A model generated the notes under the pieces. It searched no databases and was not told the DNA's origin. It saw only the letters and a program-made list of their open reading frames with translations. A DNA stretch of 64,000 bases from Isoetes taiwanensis (Eukaryota > Streptophyta > Lycopodiopsida > Isoetales > Isoetaceae), in contig JAJEKV010000167.1 in the NCBI GenBank assembly GCA_021234155.1, positions 560,145 through 624,144 on the forward strand, in the 5' to 3' direction. Made by a program: the position numbers and the translations under genes. Positions 36,753 through 45,339 of this stretch are shown here, one piece after another (the stretch's first letter is position 1; every line of letters begins with the position of its first letter).

Positions 36753-36790
36753 ATTTGTGTTTATGGTGCAAATTAACAGCATAGTTTTGG
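36753..36790. repeat. Single copy of the 46-bp minisatellite unit, at the LINE B 3' end
   Basis: tttatggtgcaaattaacag followed by catagttttggatat matches the minisatellite unit at 40,583-40,745 with about four mismatches. It sits directly beside the (ATT)n tail of LINE B. It is the outer half of the target-site repeat pair. Confidence 0.8.
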
Positions 36791-37517
36791 ATATTATTAT
36801 TATTATTATTTTGTCTGATGCTCTCTTGGGCCTCGAAAGACCATGGAGCACATGAACAAGCTATTTACAACTTTAACAAAAAAGAGCGGTGAGTATCAAC
36901 AATTTTAATATAGGGTCCTAAAGCCATTGGTGGCATCTCAGAACAAAGATAGAAAATCAAGAGCTTGAATTCCAAAGCTATCTCCTCGATGTGGGATTCC
37001 GGCAAAGCATGTGAAAACATGGTCTTCGTCTTCAACTGCCTCGCCTCACATATTTTACATAAACGTTCTTCTACTCAGATCTTAGCCCATCTCCCAGTCT
37101 CAATTTCCAGCTTTATGAGACCCCCTCGTTTCGTATCTAGCCGCCAGGGCATCTCCGAGACTTAGGTATATTCGCTATCAAATAGAGTTGGCTTTCACCG
37201 TTATCATGGGATTGACATTTTTCCTCGGGTAATCAGATCATTCTCTTTCCCGGGTTTGCCCACATGTGTTGCATTGCTTTGCTTCTCTAGCATGGCTCGG
37301 ATTTCATCTTTCTCAAGTGGCGGTGGCGGTTACCCCCATCTAGCGTTCCAAGCTAATAACTTGTTCTTCCACTCGAAGTTCTCCAAAGCATGGTGAGATA
37401 ATCGGTTGTATCTTGAGCATTCACCCCGTTAAAGAAGTTTATTGCCCGGTATAAACCTTCTAACTCGAAGTGGTAGCAGCCTACTTCAAAAGCATAATCG
37501 GATAAGGGATTTGAGAT

Positions 37518-38700
37518 CTAATGCCGAAGTTCTTCCTTTATGAAGGATTTTTGAATCGCTTCAATCTGCTTCCACAGTTTGGCCGAGATCTCTGGACCCC
37601 AGATTGGAGCACCGTACAGCACCACCGTCTGTACTAGTGTTTTGAAGAGAAGCTTCTTCAAATTCCAGTCCGTGAGTGATGCCTTATTGCATTTAGCTAG
37701 CATGCTATATAGTGCCGCTTTCCCGCCTGAAACTCTTCTATTAATGCAGATTTTCCAACTGTAGTTAGCTGCCATGTCAATCCCCAAGTATTTATATGAC
37801 TCAACTATTTCCATGGCGCTCTCCCCTCAGTAGGGTGAAATCTGACCTTTCTCTTGAGCCAAAGACCATAATTTTAGACTTTGACAGTTAATGGTCATCT
37901 TCTTTGTCGCACGTAAGTCTCGCTAAGTGATTGAGATGCTCTTGCAATACCTTTTTTCTTGTCGGGTAATTAGAACTACATCATCGGCATAGAGGAGGAG
38001 CTGAAGGATGTAGCTGCCCAATTTTGTCCCTACTAGTGATCTTTAGCGAGCCAATCATCTAGTTCATCAATATAAATGCCGAATAGAGTGGGGATAGAGG
38101 GCATCCCCGCCTTACTCCTATCGGTGCTCTTTCGAACTGAATTGCTCTCTCTCGAGATTGTTATTAGCACTTCAAATATAGTTGGGATAAATCCTCTCTA
38201 ATTTCTTTGGGGACCCGAAAGAAGCAATCTATCACCAAGGTCTTTGACGGGAACTCAGATCAAACGCCTTTAGAAAAGTCAATGAATGCTAGATACAGGG
38301 AAGAGTTTGGTGTTTTAGCTTTCTCAATCACGTACCGGAGTGTGAGGACATGATCAAGGGGTGTTATGATCACATCGGACCCCGCCCGGTATTGTGAGCG
38401 AGCCTCGCTTGTTCGCCCAGTCACCGAGCTTGTTCTCAAGAAGACCGCCTGCATTTTGAGAAAATGTCGCCAATAAGAATTGTTCTATAATTTGCTGCCA
38501 CTTTGTGATTTCCTCCTTTATGGATTGGGTGTACTGGTTTAGTTTCCAACCGTGAGGCCCCCCGGTGAGGCATAAGTTCAGCAATTTCGTTAAGATTTCG
38601 CGGAGTCTTCTCTCCCCCCACTTTAAGAGCTCCATGCATAAACCGGTCGGCATCCGGGGCCTTATTATTTGCTAACTTGATAAGCATAGCTCTACCTGCG
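37518..38700 (-). pseudogene. LINE B reverse transcriptase, interrupted
   Basis: From 5' to 3' the frames give IKLANNKAPDADRFMHGALK (38,687 frame, the N.K(A/S)PG.D block), PLDHVLTLRYVIEKAKTPNS and LYLAFIDFSKGV (38,454-38,260, the FvDf.KAFD block with AFD degraded), then PIGVRRGCPLSP near 38,120 in a shifted frame. The C-terminal frame 37,814-37,518 reads ESYKYLGIDMAANYSWKICI, then ...LFKTLVQTVVLYGAPIWG, the ..YLG....  and ...L.YG...W motifs that end LINE RTs. The active-site ADD motif falls in a frame-shifted stretch around 37,980-38,000. Not functional. Confidence 0.78.
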
Positions 38701-38925
38701 CAATGTTAAAAGTGTTTCGATGTAGCCATAATAGGCATGCTGGTAAGCCTTCCTTTTCATAAATATCCTTGACTAATTTTAGCAGATCATTATCAAGGCT
38801 ATTATGTGCATGGCTATCTTTAAGCATGTTCCGTAACCGCTTAGGTTTCTTTAGAAGCTGATCGTGATAATGTCCTCATTGTCTTGCAAAAAAAGTAGGT
38901 CGCTTTTTGTGCCTTATGAGGCGTT

Positions 38926-40016
38926 TTATACCATGCGGGCTTGTACACGCTTATGATGCGCTTTGCTTCGGGCATCTTGGCATTCAGCATCCCACCAAGA
39001 GTTGCAAGGAATGCCTCTCCTCTGCCTTTTCGTGAGACCAAAAGTTCCAGTTGCAGCATTTAACATGTGTTCTTGGAGCAGCTTTGCATCTTTTTCTATT
39101 TCTCCTGACCATATTGCATCCGTAGCGGTCCTCCGTGATGCTCTCTCAGACTTGACATGATGCTCATAGTCTACCCTGATCCTAGGGCGAAATTTCTGGG
39201 CCTGTTTCAATGTTTTAGCATGTGCTTCGAATATCATGTGCAAGGGTGCATGGTCAGATTCTGGCATAAGATCTCCTATAGAGAAATCCCTGATTTGGTC
39301 TTTGTTTCTGGCTAACAGATAGTCAATAGTACTTGCACCTGCGTGGTTCTGGTAGGTGAATTTGCCCGATAGATTGAAGGGCTGAACTCCATTTAGTATT
39401 TTGAGTTGGCAGGTGATGCATAACTCCAAGAGTTTTTGTCCCCTATCATTTGAAATTTGATCTGCTGAAATTCTGTTGTACAATGGGTCTTCGAGCTCAT
39501 CCAAATGCAGATTTGTGAGATTTTCAAAAACATTTGCTTGTTGGTTGCTTGTGCGACCGTTAAAGTCTCCTATAACAAAGATTTTACCTTGAGATGAATA
39601 ATCCAGGATATCCATGCATAGGCTCTCAAACGGAGTTTCCTTGTCATGATCTGGTTGTTTGTATATCTGGGAGGATTCAGGAGCAAAGTAGCATATGGCA
39701 AAGAATGCTTGCTGTCCATTCTCGTAGTTTAACCCATATGTATTGTTTCTTGGGATCCTTCTTCCAGACCTCCATATCAAATGTAGAGTTAGATCTTTTG
39801 TATAGAGCAATACCTCCATGGCCCACGACTGCTTTGGTTTCTTATCATTTTCAACATGTCCCAGAAAAAGCCAAAACCCGAATGTCGGGGAAGAGAGCGT
39901 GTTTTGTGATGCCAGGTTTCTGTAAAACATATTAGATCTTGATGTTCCCAAACAGCAAAAGTAGCATTCAGCTTGGCTTGAGATAGTCCATGTGTGTTCC
40001 ACAAACTGACTCTCAA
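38926..40016 (-). pseudogene. LINE B apurinic-type endonuclease domain
   Basis: All landmark motifs of the endonuclease/exonuclease/phosphatase fold are present. WNTHGLS and LICFTETW are in the first frame (40,016-39,789). After a frameshift the 40,002-38,926 frame has IFVIGDFNGR, GASTIDYLLARN and MPESDHAPLH. The Glu of TETW, Asp/Asn of GDFN, the STIDY segment and the SDH histidine are the metal- and phosphate-binding residues. It would nick the target DNA to prime reverse transcription. One shift between TETW and GDFN breaks it. The frame opens 13 bp after the ORF1 stop. Confidence 0.85.
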
Positions 40017-40028
40017 GGCCCCTATTTC

Positions 40029-40582
40029 CTATTTGTGCTTCTTACTTGTGATTATGGCTTTGCCTCCCTTATCGAGATACGCCACTAATCCTTCTTCCCT
40101 TGCAGTTTTCACTTTTGCCCATTCCGCTTTCCTTATCTCCTGTTGTCCTGGGGTAAGATCTATGTCTAACCAAACCTTTTCGCCCTTGAGAGCAGCTCTG
40201 TTATGCATGACTCTATCTCTGGCTTCCTTGCTCTGAAATCTGACCAAAATTGGCCGGGTATATGGTCCTGGTTTCCCTAGCCTGCGTGCTGTTGTGTATA
40301 GAGGATCATGTAACCTCATCGTGGTAGCGAAGAAATTTCTGACTGTGTCATTGATGTCTTCTCCATCAATCTCATGGAGGCCAGAGATTTTCAAGTTTCT
40401 TGCCCGTGCTTCTTGGTCTAGTTGCTCCGAAGAGATCTCTGCGTGATGAATTTTCATATGTTCTTTGACCTCAGCATGATGAATTTTCATCTGTTCCTTA
40501 GTGGACTCCGCTACTAGGGAAGCAAGCTTGATTTCTAAAGCTGTGATCTGCGCTCTGAAATCGTTTGTCTGTTTTTCAGAGG
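40029..40582 (-). CDS. LINE B ORF1-like RNA-binding protein, 5'-truncated
   Basis: An open minus frame runs from the minisatellite border to TAG at about 40,029. It begins with a coiled coil (SEKQTNDFRAQITALEIKLA, then SLVAESTKEQMKIHHAE and a direct repeat of MKIHHAE). An RRM-like region follows (ARNLKISGLHEIDGEDINDT) and then RRLGK and RPILVRFQSKEARDRVM. The end LKGEKVWLDIDLTPGQQEIR matches the C-terminal domain of L1 ORF1p. The chain should form trimers that coat LINE RNA. About 183 residues are visible; the true start is lost. Confidence 0.78.
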
Positions 40583-40745
40583 ATATGTGGAGTTGGATTT
40601 ATGGTGCAAATTAGCAACACTGTTTTGGATATGTGGAGTTAGATTTGTGGTGCAGATTAGCAACATCATTTTGAATACATGGAGTTGGATTTATGGTGCA
40701 AGTTATCAACATTGTTTTGGATATGTAAAGTTGGATATGGTGGAA
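40583..40745. repeat. 46-bp minisatellite, 3.5 units
   Basis: Units start at 40,583, 40,629, 40,675 and 40,721 (partial), each exactly 46 bp: atatgtggagttggatttat, then ggtgcaaattagcaacactg, then ttttgg, with few changes. It is the target of the LINE B insertion. Confidence 0.9.
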
Positions 40746-41632
40746 AACTAGACCACTATTATGACATTGAACACTGTTATGGCACATTCTAGCTAAAGGC
40801 GTGCTGAATGCTATTAATATGTGCCATGGAGATCATCTTCATCAAGGACAGGAGATGACAACAGTATTTCTTCCCAAATGATTATCTAGCTTGGGTAAGA
40901 AAGCAAGTTTTTCTCCTCAGGCAGTCGTGCAACTCTTGACTACCTCAACCTGCAGGTAGAAAGATGTCTCAATCTGTGCGCATTTTGGCAAATAAAATAT
41001 GCGTTCAAGGCATTCAAATTATCAGACTAAGGTAATGTGGATAAGATTTATTTAAAAAGTGATTTTCGTCAAGACTCCTTAGGTTTGCATGGAGGTTTGG
41101 CTGTACAGCGACAATCATGTGTTTTCATCAGGTAAATGCATGCATTCCCATATGTATCATTCTTTTATTGTTAGATTCTGATGTTGCCATGGATTTTGCA
41201 CAAGAATAGGCACAGATGTTTTATAATCTCCTTTGACTGTTTTTCAGAAGCATTTGTTCCAATGCCTATGTTCCAATGTCACGTAGATTATCTTGGAAAT
41301 TCAACCTTATGTGCTCAATGGATTTCTTTGCTAAATTTGTTGGCAGATGTGCAGCTTCTGATTGCTTGAAAAAATCGTAACATGTAGGTGATTTAGTAGG
41401 AACGTTGGAAGTCTTGCTCATGGGCGACAGTGGCAGTGGCATCACCACACTAATTTCGTGAGTTTCATTTCCTAGCACTCTCTTTCTCCTTTTCCTCCGT
41501 CTTGGTGATCTGTAGAGTAGGCCATGGTGCTGTGCATGGCTTATAGTTTCGTGCCATTACAAGTTTCTTTGTTGCTTAGATAGAGCTCCTCAACTGGACT
41601 CTGCAACCAAGTAGCATAAATCTATATTGTAA
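40746..41632. other. Unique DNA between LINE B and the Helitron array, no firm gene
   Basis: No open frame with motifs. A possible GTPase-like exon relic at 41,395-41,461 is listed separately. The last bases, ctatattgtaa, are the host flank of the first Helitron terminus. Confidence 0.4.
41395..41461 (+). pseudogene. Possible Rab-type GTPase P-loop exon relic
   Basis: The plus strand reads LEVLLMGDSGSGITTLIS, then a gtgagt donor-like sequence at 41,459. Rab18-type proteins begin (K)VLLIGDSGVGKSSLL, so the match covers the P-loop but with the essential Lys-Ser changed to Ile-Thr. Upstream there is an acceptor-like ...ttgttggcag at 41,336-41,346 but no matching exon. It may be a relic or chance similarity. 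Confidence 0.22.
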
Positions 41633-41670
41633 CTAGAAAAGGGCCCGGCCTGACGGCCGGGCCCTTTTCT
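41633..41670 (-). repeat. Helitron 3' terminus 1: CTAG plus 16-bp hairpin
   Basis: Minus strand: hairpin core gggcccggcc / loop gtca / ggccgggccc followed by tttt and CTAG, then T. Stem 41,635-41,650 and 41,655-41,670 are perfectly complementary. A partial copy lacking one arm (tcaggccgggcccttttctt) stands at 42,450. Confidence 0.85.
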
Positions 41671-41726
41671 TTTGCTCCTTTCCTCGGCTCGGCCGGCCTC
41701 CGGCCGGCCTCGCCTCGGTTTGGGCC

Positions 41727-42030
41727 CACCCACGTGCCCTATCTCCCTCTCTCCTCTCTCTCTTCTCTCTCCTATCTCTCCCCTCTCTCCTCTCTCTTCC
41801 CTCATCTCCCTCTCTCTCTCTCTTCTCTCTCCTCCCTCCTCTCTTCTTTTTCTCTCTCTCTCCTCTCTCTTCTTTCCCTCTCTCTCTCTCTCCTCTCTCT
41901 TCTTTCCTCTCTCTCTCTCCTCTCTCTTCCCTCTCTCTTCTCTCTCTTCTTCCTCCTCTCTCTTCTCTCTCCTCTCTCTCTCTCTCTCTCTTCCCTCTCT
42001 CTCTCTCTCCCCTCTCTCTTCTCTCTCTCT

Positions 42031-42072
<42 letters not shown>

Positions 42073-42440
42073 TCTTCTCTCTCTCCCTCTCTCTCTCCTC
42101 TCTCTCTCTCCTCTCTTCTCTCTCTCTCCTCTTTTCTGTCTCTCTTCCCTCTCTCTCCTCTCTCTCTCCCCCCTGTTTTCCTTCTCTCTCTATTTCTCCC
42201 CTCTCTCTCTATGTCTCCCCTCTCTCTCTATCTTTCTCTCTTCTCTCTCTTTTCCCTCTCTCTCATCTCTCTTCTCTCTCCTCTCTCTTCTTTCCCGTCT
42301 CTCTCTCCCCTCTCTCTTCCCTCTCTCTTCTCTCTCTTCTCTCTCCTCTTTGCTCTCCTCTCTCTCTCTCTCTCCCCTCTCTTCTCTCTCTCTCTCCTCT
42401 CTCCTCTCTCCTCTCTTCTGTCTCCTCTCTCCTCTCTTCT
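41727..42440. repeat. CT (pyrimidine) tract 1
   Basis: Almost pure C and T on plus, built from ctct, ctcttctctct and ctctctcc blocks, with few A. Long serine/leucine-rich open frames through it result from the lack of A (no stops) and are not genes. Confidence 0.95.
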
Positions 42441-42449
42441 GTCTCTTCT

Positions 42450-42640
42450 GTCAGGCCGGGCCCTTTTCTTTTGCACCCTTCCTCGGCTCGGCCGGCCGAA
42501 GGCCGGGCCGGCCTCGCCTCGATTTGGACCCACCCATGCCCTTCTTTTTTGGAGTATTCCTCGGCTCGGCCGGCCTCCGGCCGGCCTCGCCTCGATTTGG
42601 ACCCCATTAACACTTTTGACTGAGTCCCTTTCCTTTTGTA
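42450..42640 (-). repeat. GC-rich Helitron subterminal block, duplicated
   Basis: Two direct copies of cctcggctcggccggcc... cctcgcctcgatttggaccc (42,480-42,533 and 42,560-42,604) follow a half-hairpin at 42,450-42,471. The same block follows the complete hairpins at 41,685, 47,880 and, decayed, 58,080. It marks the inner side of each 3' terminus. Confidence 0.8.
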
Positions 42641-43065
42641 GCATCTCTCTCTCTTCCCTCTTTCTCCCCTCTGTATTCGCTCTCTCCTCTCTTCTCTCTC
42701 CTCCCTCTCTCCCCTCTCTCTTCTGCATAATGAGCCAACCTGGCAGCACGCTCTGCATCCGTTTCCCTCTGCTGGGCACTGCTCATGGCCACTTCTTCTG
42801 CATGATGAGCCAACCTGGTAGCGCGCTCCTCCTCTACTTCTCTATTCTTCATTTGCGCTCTTCTGTTTCTCTGATATTCGGCAGCTCTATCCAGCCTTGC
42901 TTGTCGCTCCTCTGACGTCTCTGTTGCAAGTAGTCGTTGTCTTCTATTTTGTTGCCTTTCCCTGTCTCGGGCGCGTCTAGCTTCTTTCTCCTCCAATGTC
43001 TCCTCTTTTTGTCTGCGCGGCATTGTTCTATTTCCTTTTTTTTCTATTAACAATGCCTCTCTCAT
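42607..43065 (-). CDS. Basic STPR-like repeat protein, Helitron-protein N-terminus
   Basis: The frame begins MREALL (43,065), with the likely start MPRRQKEETLEEKEARRARD at 43,023. It has Arg/Glu-rich repeats of about 23-25 residues: RDRERQQNRRQRLLATETSE, EERQARLDRAAEYQRNRRAQ, EEERATRLAHHAEEV, then DAERAARLAHYAEE. Repeats with ...(E/S)..RL....(E).RRR... and period 23-24 occur at the N-terminus of many Helitron Rep-helicase proteins and in STPR-domain DNA-binding proteins. After residue 115 or so the frame runs into the GA tract (GERGRREKRGESEYRGEKEG) and stops at 42,607, so the rest of the Helitron protein has been lost. A decayed homologue lies at 63,380-63,870. Function alone is unknown; DNA binding is an inference. 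Confidence 0.65.
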   Translation of the reverse strand: MREALLIEKKGNRTMPRRQKEETLEEKEARRARDRERQQNRRQRLLATETSEERQARLDRAAEYQRNRRAQMKNREVEEERATRLAHHAEEVAMSSAQQRETDAERAARLAHYAEERGERGRREKRGESEYRGEKEGRERDATKGKGLSQKC

Positions 43066-43354
43066 CCCTCTCTCTTCTCTCTCTTCTCCCTCCTCTCTAT
43101 TCTCTCTCCTCTCTCTCTCTCCTCTCTCTTCCCTTTCTCCTTTCTCTCTTCTCTCTACTCTCTCCTCTCTCTTCTCTCCCTCTCCTCACTCCTCTCTCTC
43201 TCCTCTTTTCTGTCTGTCTTCTCTCTCTTCTCTCTCTCCTCTCTCTCTCTCCCCCCTTTTTTCCTCACTCTCCTCTCTCTATTTCTCCCCCCTTTCTCTG
43301 TATTTCTCCCCTCTCTCTCTATCTTTTTCTCTCTCTCTCCTCTCTTCCCTCTAT

Positions 43355-43406
<52 letters not shown>

Positions 43407-44168
43407 CTCTTTCCTCTCCTCTCTTTCTCTCTCCTCTTTTCTTTCTCTCTTTCCTCTCTCTCTCTCTCTCTCCCCCCTTTTTTCCTTCTCTCTCCTACTC
43501 TCTCTCTATCTTTCTCTCTCTCTCTCTCTTCCCTCTCTCTCTTCCCTCTCTCTTCTCTCTCTTCTCTCTCTCTCTCTCTCCTATCCCCTCTCTCTCTCTC
43601 TCCTCTCTCTTCTCTCTCTTCTCTCTCCTCTCTTCTCTCCTCTCTCTCTCTCTTCTCTCTCCTCTCTCTCCTCTCTTCTGTCTCTTCTCTCTCTCTCTTC
43701 TCTCTCTCTCTCCCTCCCTCTTTTTCTTCTCTCTCTCCTATCTTTCTCTCTCTCTCTATTTCTCCCCTCTCTACTCTTTTCTGTCTCTCTCATCTCTCTT
43801 CTCTCTCCTCTCTCTTCTTTCCCCTCTCCATCTCTCTTCTCTCTCCTCTCTCTTCTTTCCCCTCTCTCTCCCCCCTCTCTCTTCCCTCTCTCTTCTCTCT
43901 CCTCTCTCTTCTTTCCCCTCTTTCTCTCTCCCCCCTCTCTCTTCTCTCTCCTCTCTCCTCTCTTCTCTCCCCTCTCTCCTCCCTCCCTCTCTCTTCTCTC
44001 TCTCTCTCCTCTCTCCTCTCTCCTCTCTCCTCTCTCCTCTCCCCTTTTTTCCTTCTCTCTCTCCTATCTATTCCTCTCTCTCTCTCCCTCTTCTCCCTCC
44101 TCTCTCTTCTCTCTCTCCTCTCTCTTCTCCCCTCTCCTCTATCTTTCCCTCTTCTCTCTCTGGCTTCA
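43065..44168. repeat. CT tract 2
   Basis: Pyrimidine tract of about 1.1 kb, purer than tract 1, with (CT)n runs of up to about 30 bases and few interruptions. A 399-residue Ser/Leu-rich frame crosses it and is rejected as a gene. Confidence 0.95.
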
Positions 44169-44169
44169 T

Positions 44170-44197
44170 TTCTAGAACATTCTAGAAGGTTCTAGAA
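44170..44197. promoter_or_regulatory. Six-unit heat-shock-element-like site
   Basis: TTC and GAA alternate at 44,170, 44,175, 44,180, 44,185, 44,190 and 44,195, exactly 5 bp apart (core ttctagaacattctagaagg). This matches the nGAAn consensus for heat-shock factor trimers. On minus it lies about 1.1 kb upstream of the repeat ORF, in a promoter-like position for the element. Binding is not shown. Confidence 0.6.
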
Positions 44198-44224
44198 TCA
44201 TCAAAACTCTTAATTAACCAGGAT

Positions 44225-44495
44225 TTCCATTGTCCCAGCCTTAACTAAGCATGGACTTCCTATTCTTTCAAGAAAAACTTTCTTGGTCTAGTGGTAAGGG
44301 GTGGGGTTTGAGGGCAATGTCCGGGGTTCAAGTCATTCTGGTAAACCAAAAAATTTGTCCACCAAACTTGGGAGCTTTTGAGAGGCCAAGGCCCACGGAC
44401 GGCCGAGATCAAGGCACGTGGTGCCTCCTTATCCGTCGATGGGGTGTGAAATACTCACAGACTCACTCACGGACGCTATTCTTTTATTATATTAG
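44225..44495 (+). repeat. Pol III box module 1 (tRNA-derived, SINE-like)
   Basis: Starts near cccagccttaactaagcatg. A box TGGTCTAGTGG at 44,284-44,294 and B box GGTTCAAGTCA at 44,325-44,335, spaced 30 bp, as in tRNA genes. Followed by accaaaaaatttgtccacca, a block with gcccacggacggccgagatc and cacgtgg, and ends ttttattatatta. Four more copies lie in this window. It is either a SINE carried by the Helitron or its 5' region. Confidence 0.7.
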
Positions 44496-44775
44496 ATCTC
44501 TCTCCTCCCTCTTCTTTCCCTCTCTCTCCCCTCTCTCTTCCCTCTCTCCTCTCTCTTCTTTCCCTCTTTCTCTCTCCCCCCTCTCTCTTCTCTCTCTCTC
44601 CTCTCTTCTCTCCCCTCTCTCTCCTCCCTCCCCTCTCTTCTCTCTCTCTCTTCCCTTTTTTCCTTCTCTCTCTCCTATCTATTCCTCTCTCTCTCTCCCT
44701 CTTCTCCCTCCTCTCTCTTCTCTCTCTCCTCTCTCTTCTCCCCCTCTATCTTTCCCTCTTCTCTCTCTAGCTTCA
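44496..44775. repeat. CT tract 3
   Basis: Short pyrimidine tract of 280 bp between modules 1 and 2, so this unit lacks a hairpin terminus and seems truncated. Confidence 0.9.
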
Positions 44776-44803
44776 TTCTAGAACATTCTAGAAGGTTCTA
44801 GAA
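44776..44803. promoter_or_regulatory. Six-unit heat-shock-element-like site, second copy
   Basis: TTC/GAA modules at 44,776, 44,781, 44,786, 44,791, 44,796 and 44,801 in exact 5-bp phase, identical in core to 44,170-44,197. Confidence 0.6.
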
Positions 44804-44829
44804 TCATCAAGGCTCTTAATTAACCAAAG

Positions 44830-45112
44830 GAATTTCCATTGTCCCAGCCTTAACTAAGCATGGACTTCCTATTCTTTCAAGAAAAGACTGGTTGGTCTAG
44901 TGGTAAGGGTGGGGGGTTTGGGGGGCAATGTCCAGGGTTCAAGTCCGTGGTAAACCAAAAAAATTTTGTCCACCAAACTTGGGAGCTTTTGAGAGGCCAA
45001 GGCCCACGGACGGCCGAGATCAAGCCACGTGGCGCCTCCTTATCCGTCGATGGGGTGTGAAATACTCCTCACTCTTTATCACTCCTCGGGCCTATTTCTT
45101 TATTATATTAGA
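44830..45112 (+). repeat. Pol III box module 2
   Basis: A box TGGTCTAGTGG 44,893-44,903; B box GGTTCAAGTCC 44,936-44,946, a perfect consensus with 32 bp between. Tail ttctttattatatta; on minus the reading TCTAATATAATAAAG starts at 45,112. More than 90 percent alike to module 1 by eye. Confidence 0.75.
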
Positions 45113-45115
45113 ATA

Positions 45116-45142
45116 CTAGAAAGGGCCCGGCGGGCCCTTTCT
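45116..45142 (-). repeat. Helitron 3' terminus 2 (short hairpin)
   Basis: CTAG at 45,116-45,119; stem agaaagggccc (45,118-45,128) and its complement (45,132-45,142) around a 3-base loop. It follows Pol III module 2 directly. Confidence 0.75.
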
Positions 45143-45149
45143 TTCTCTC

Positions 45150-45298
45150 CTTTCCTCGGCTCTTTCTCTCCTCCGGCCTCCCCCTGGCCTCCTCCTCTCT
45201 CCCACCCATGTGCCCTATTTCCATCTCTCCTTTCTTTATTCTCTCTCTTCTTCTCTCTCTTCTATCTCTCTCTCCTCTCTCTTCTCTCTCCTCTCCTC

Positions 45299-45339
<41 letters not shown>

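Larger units (their letters stand above)
36791..40582 (-). mobile_element. L1-like LINE B with ORF1 and ORF2, inserted in a minisatellite
   Basis: Minus strand order: ORF1 (40,582-40,029), endonuclease (40,016-38,926), RT (about 38,700-37,518), untranslated 3' region and (AAT)n tail (36,811-36,791). Both sides carry the same 46-bp repeat unit, so the element jumped into a tandem repeat and is flanked by a repeat-sized duplication. ORF1 starts within its coiled coil without an initiator, so the 5' end is truncated. ORF2 has several shifts and stops. The element is much fresher than LINE A, because ORF1 and most of the endonuclease are still open. Confidence 0.85.
41633..44496 (-). mobile_element. 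Helitron-like rolling-circle element, 2.86 kb
   Basis: On minus the element can be delimited as A|TC at 44,496 to CTAG|T at 41,633, the host dinucleotide being A and T as Helitrons prefer. The 5' end reads TCTAATATAATAAAAGAATA. The 3' end has a hairpin with a 16-bp perfect stem (41,635-41,650 against 41,655-41,670, loop tgac) that overlaps the CTAG. Inside, from 5' to 3': the Pol III box module, a six-unit heat-shock-like element, a GA tract (minus), the basic repeat ORF, GC-rich subterminal blocks (cggctcggccggcc at 41,685 and 42,485 and 42,563), a second CT tract and the hairpin. No Rep or helicase is inside, so it is non-autonomous. Confidence 0.65.

Noticed and set aside
41181-41478. Small ORFs on both strands at 41.2-41.5 kb
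   Set aside because: No motif apart from the P-loop-like relic; the minus frame is its antisense.
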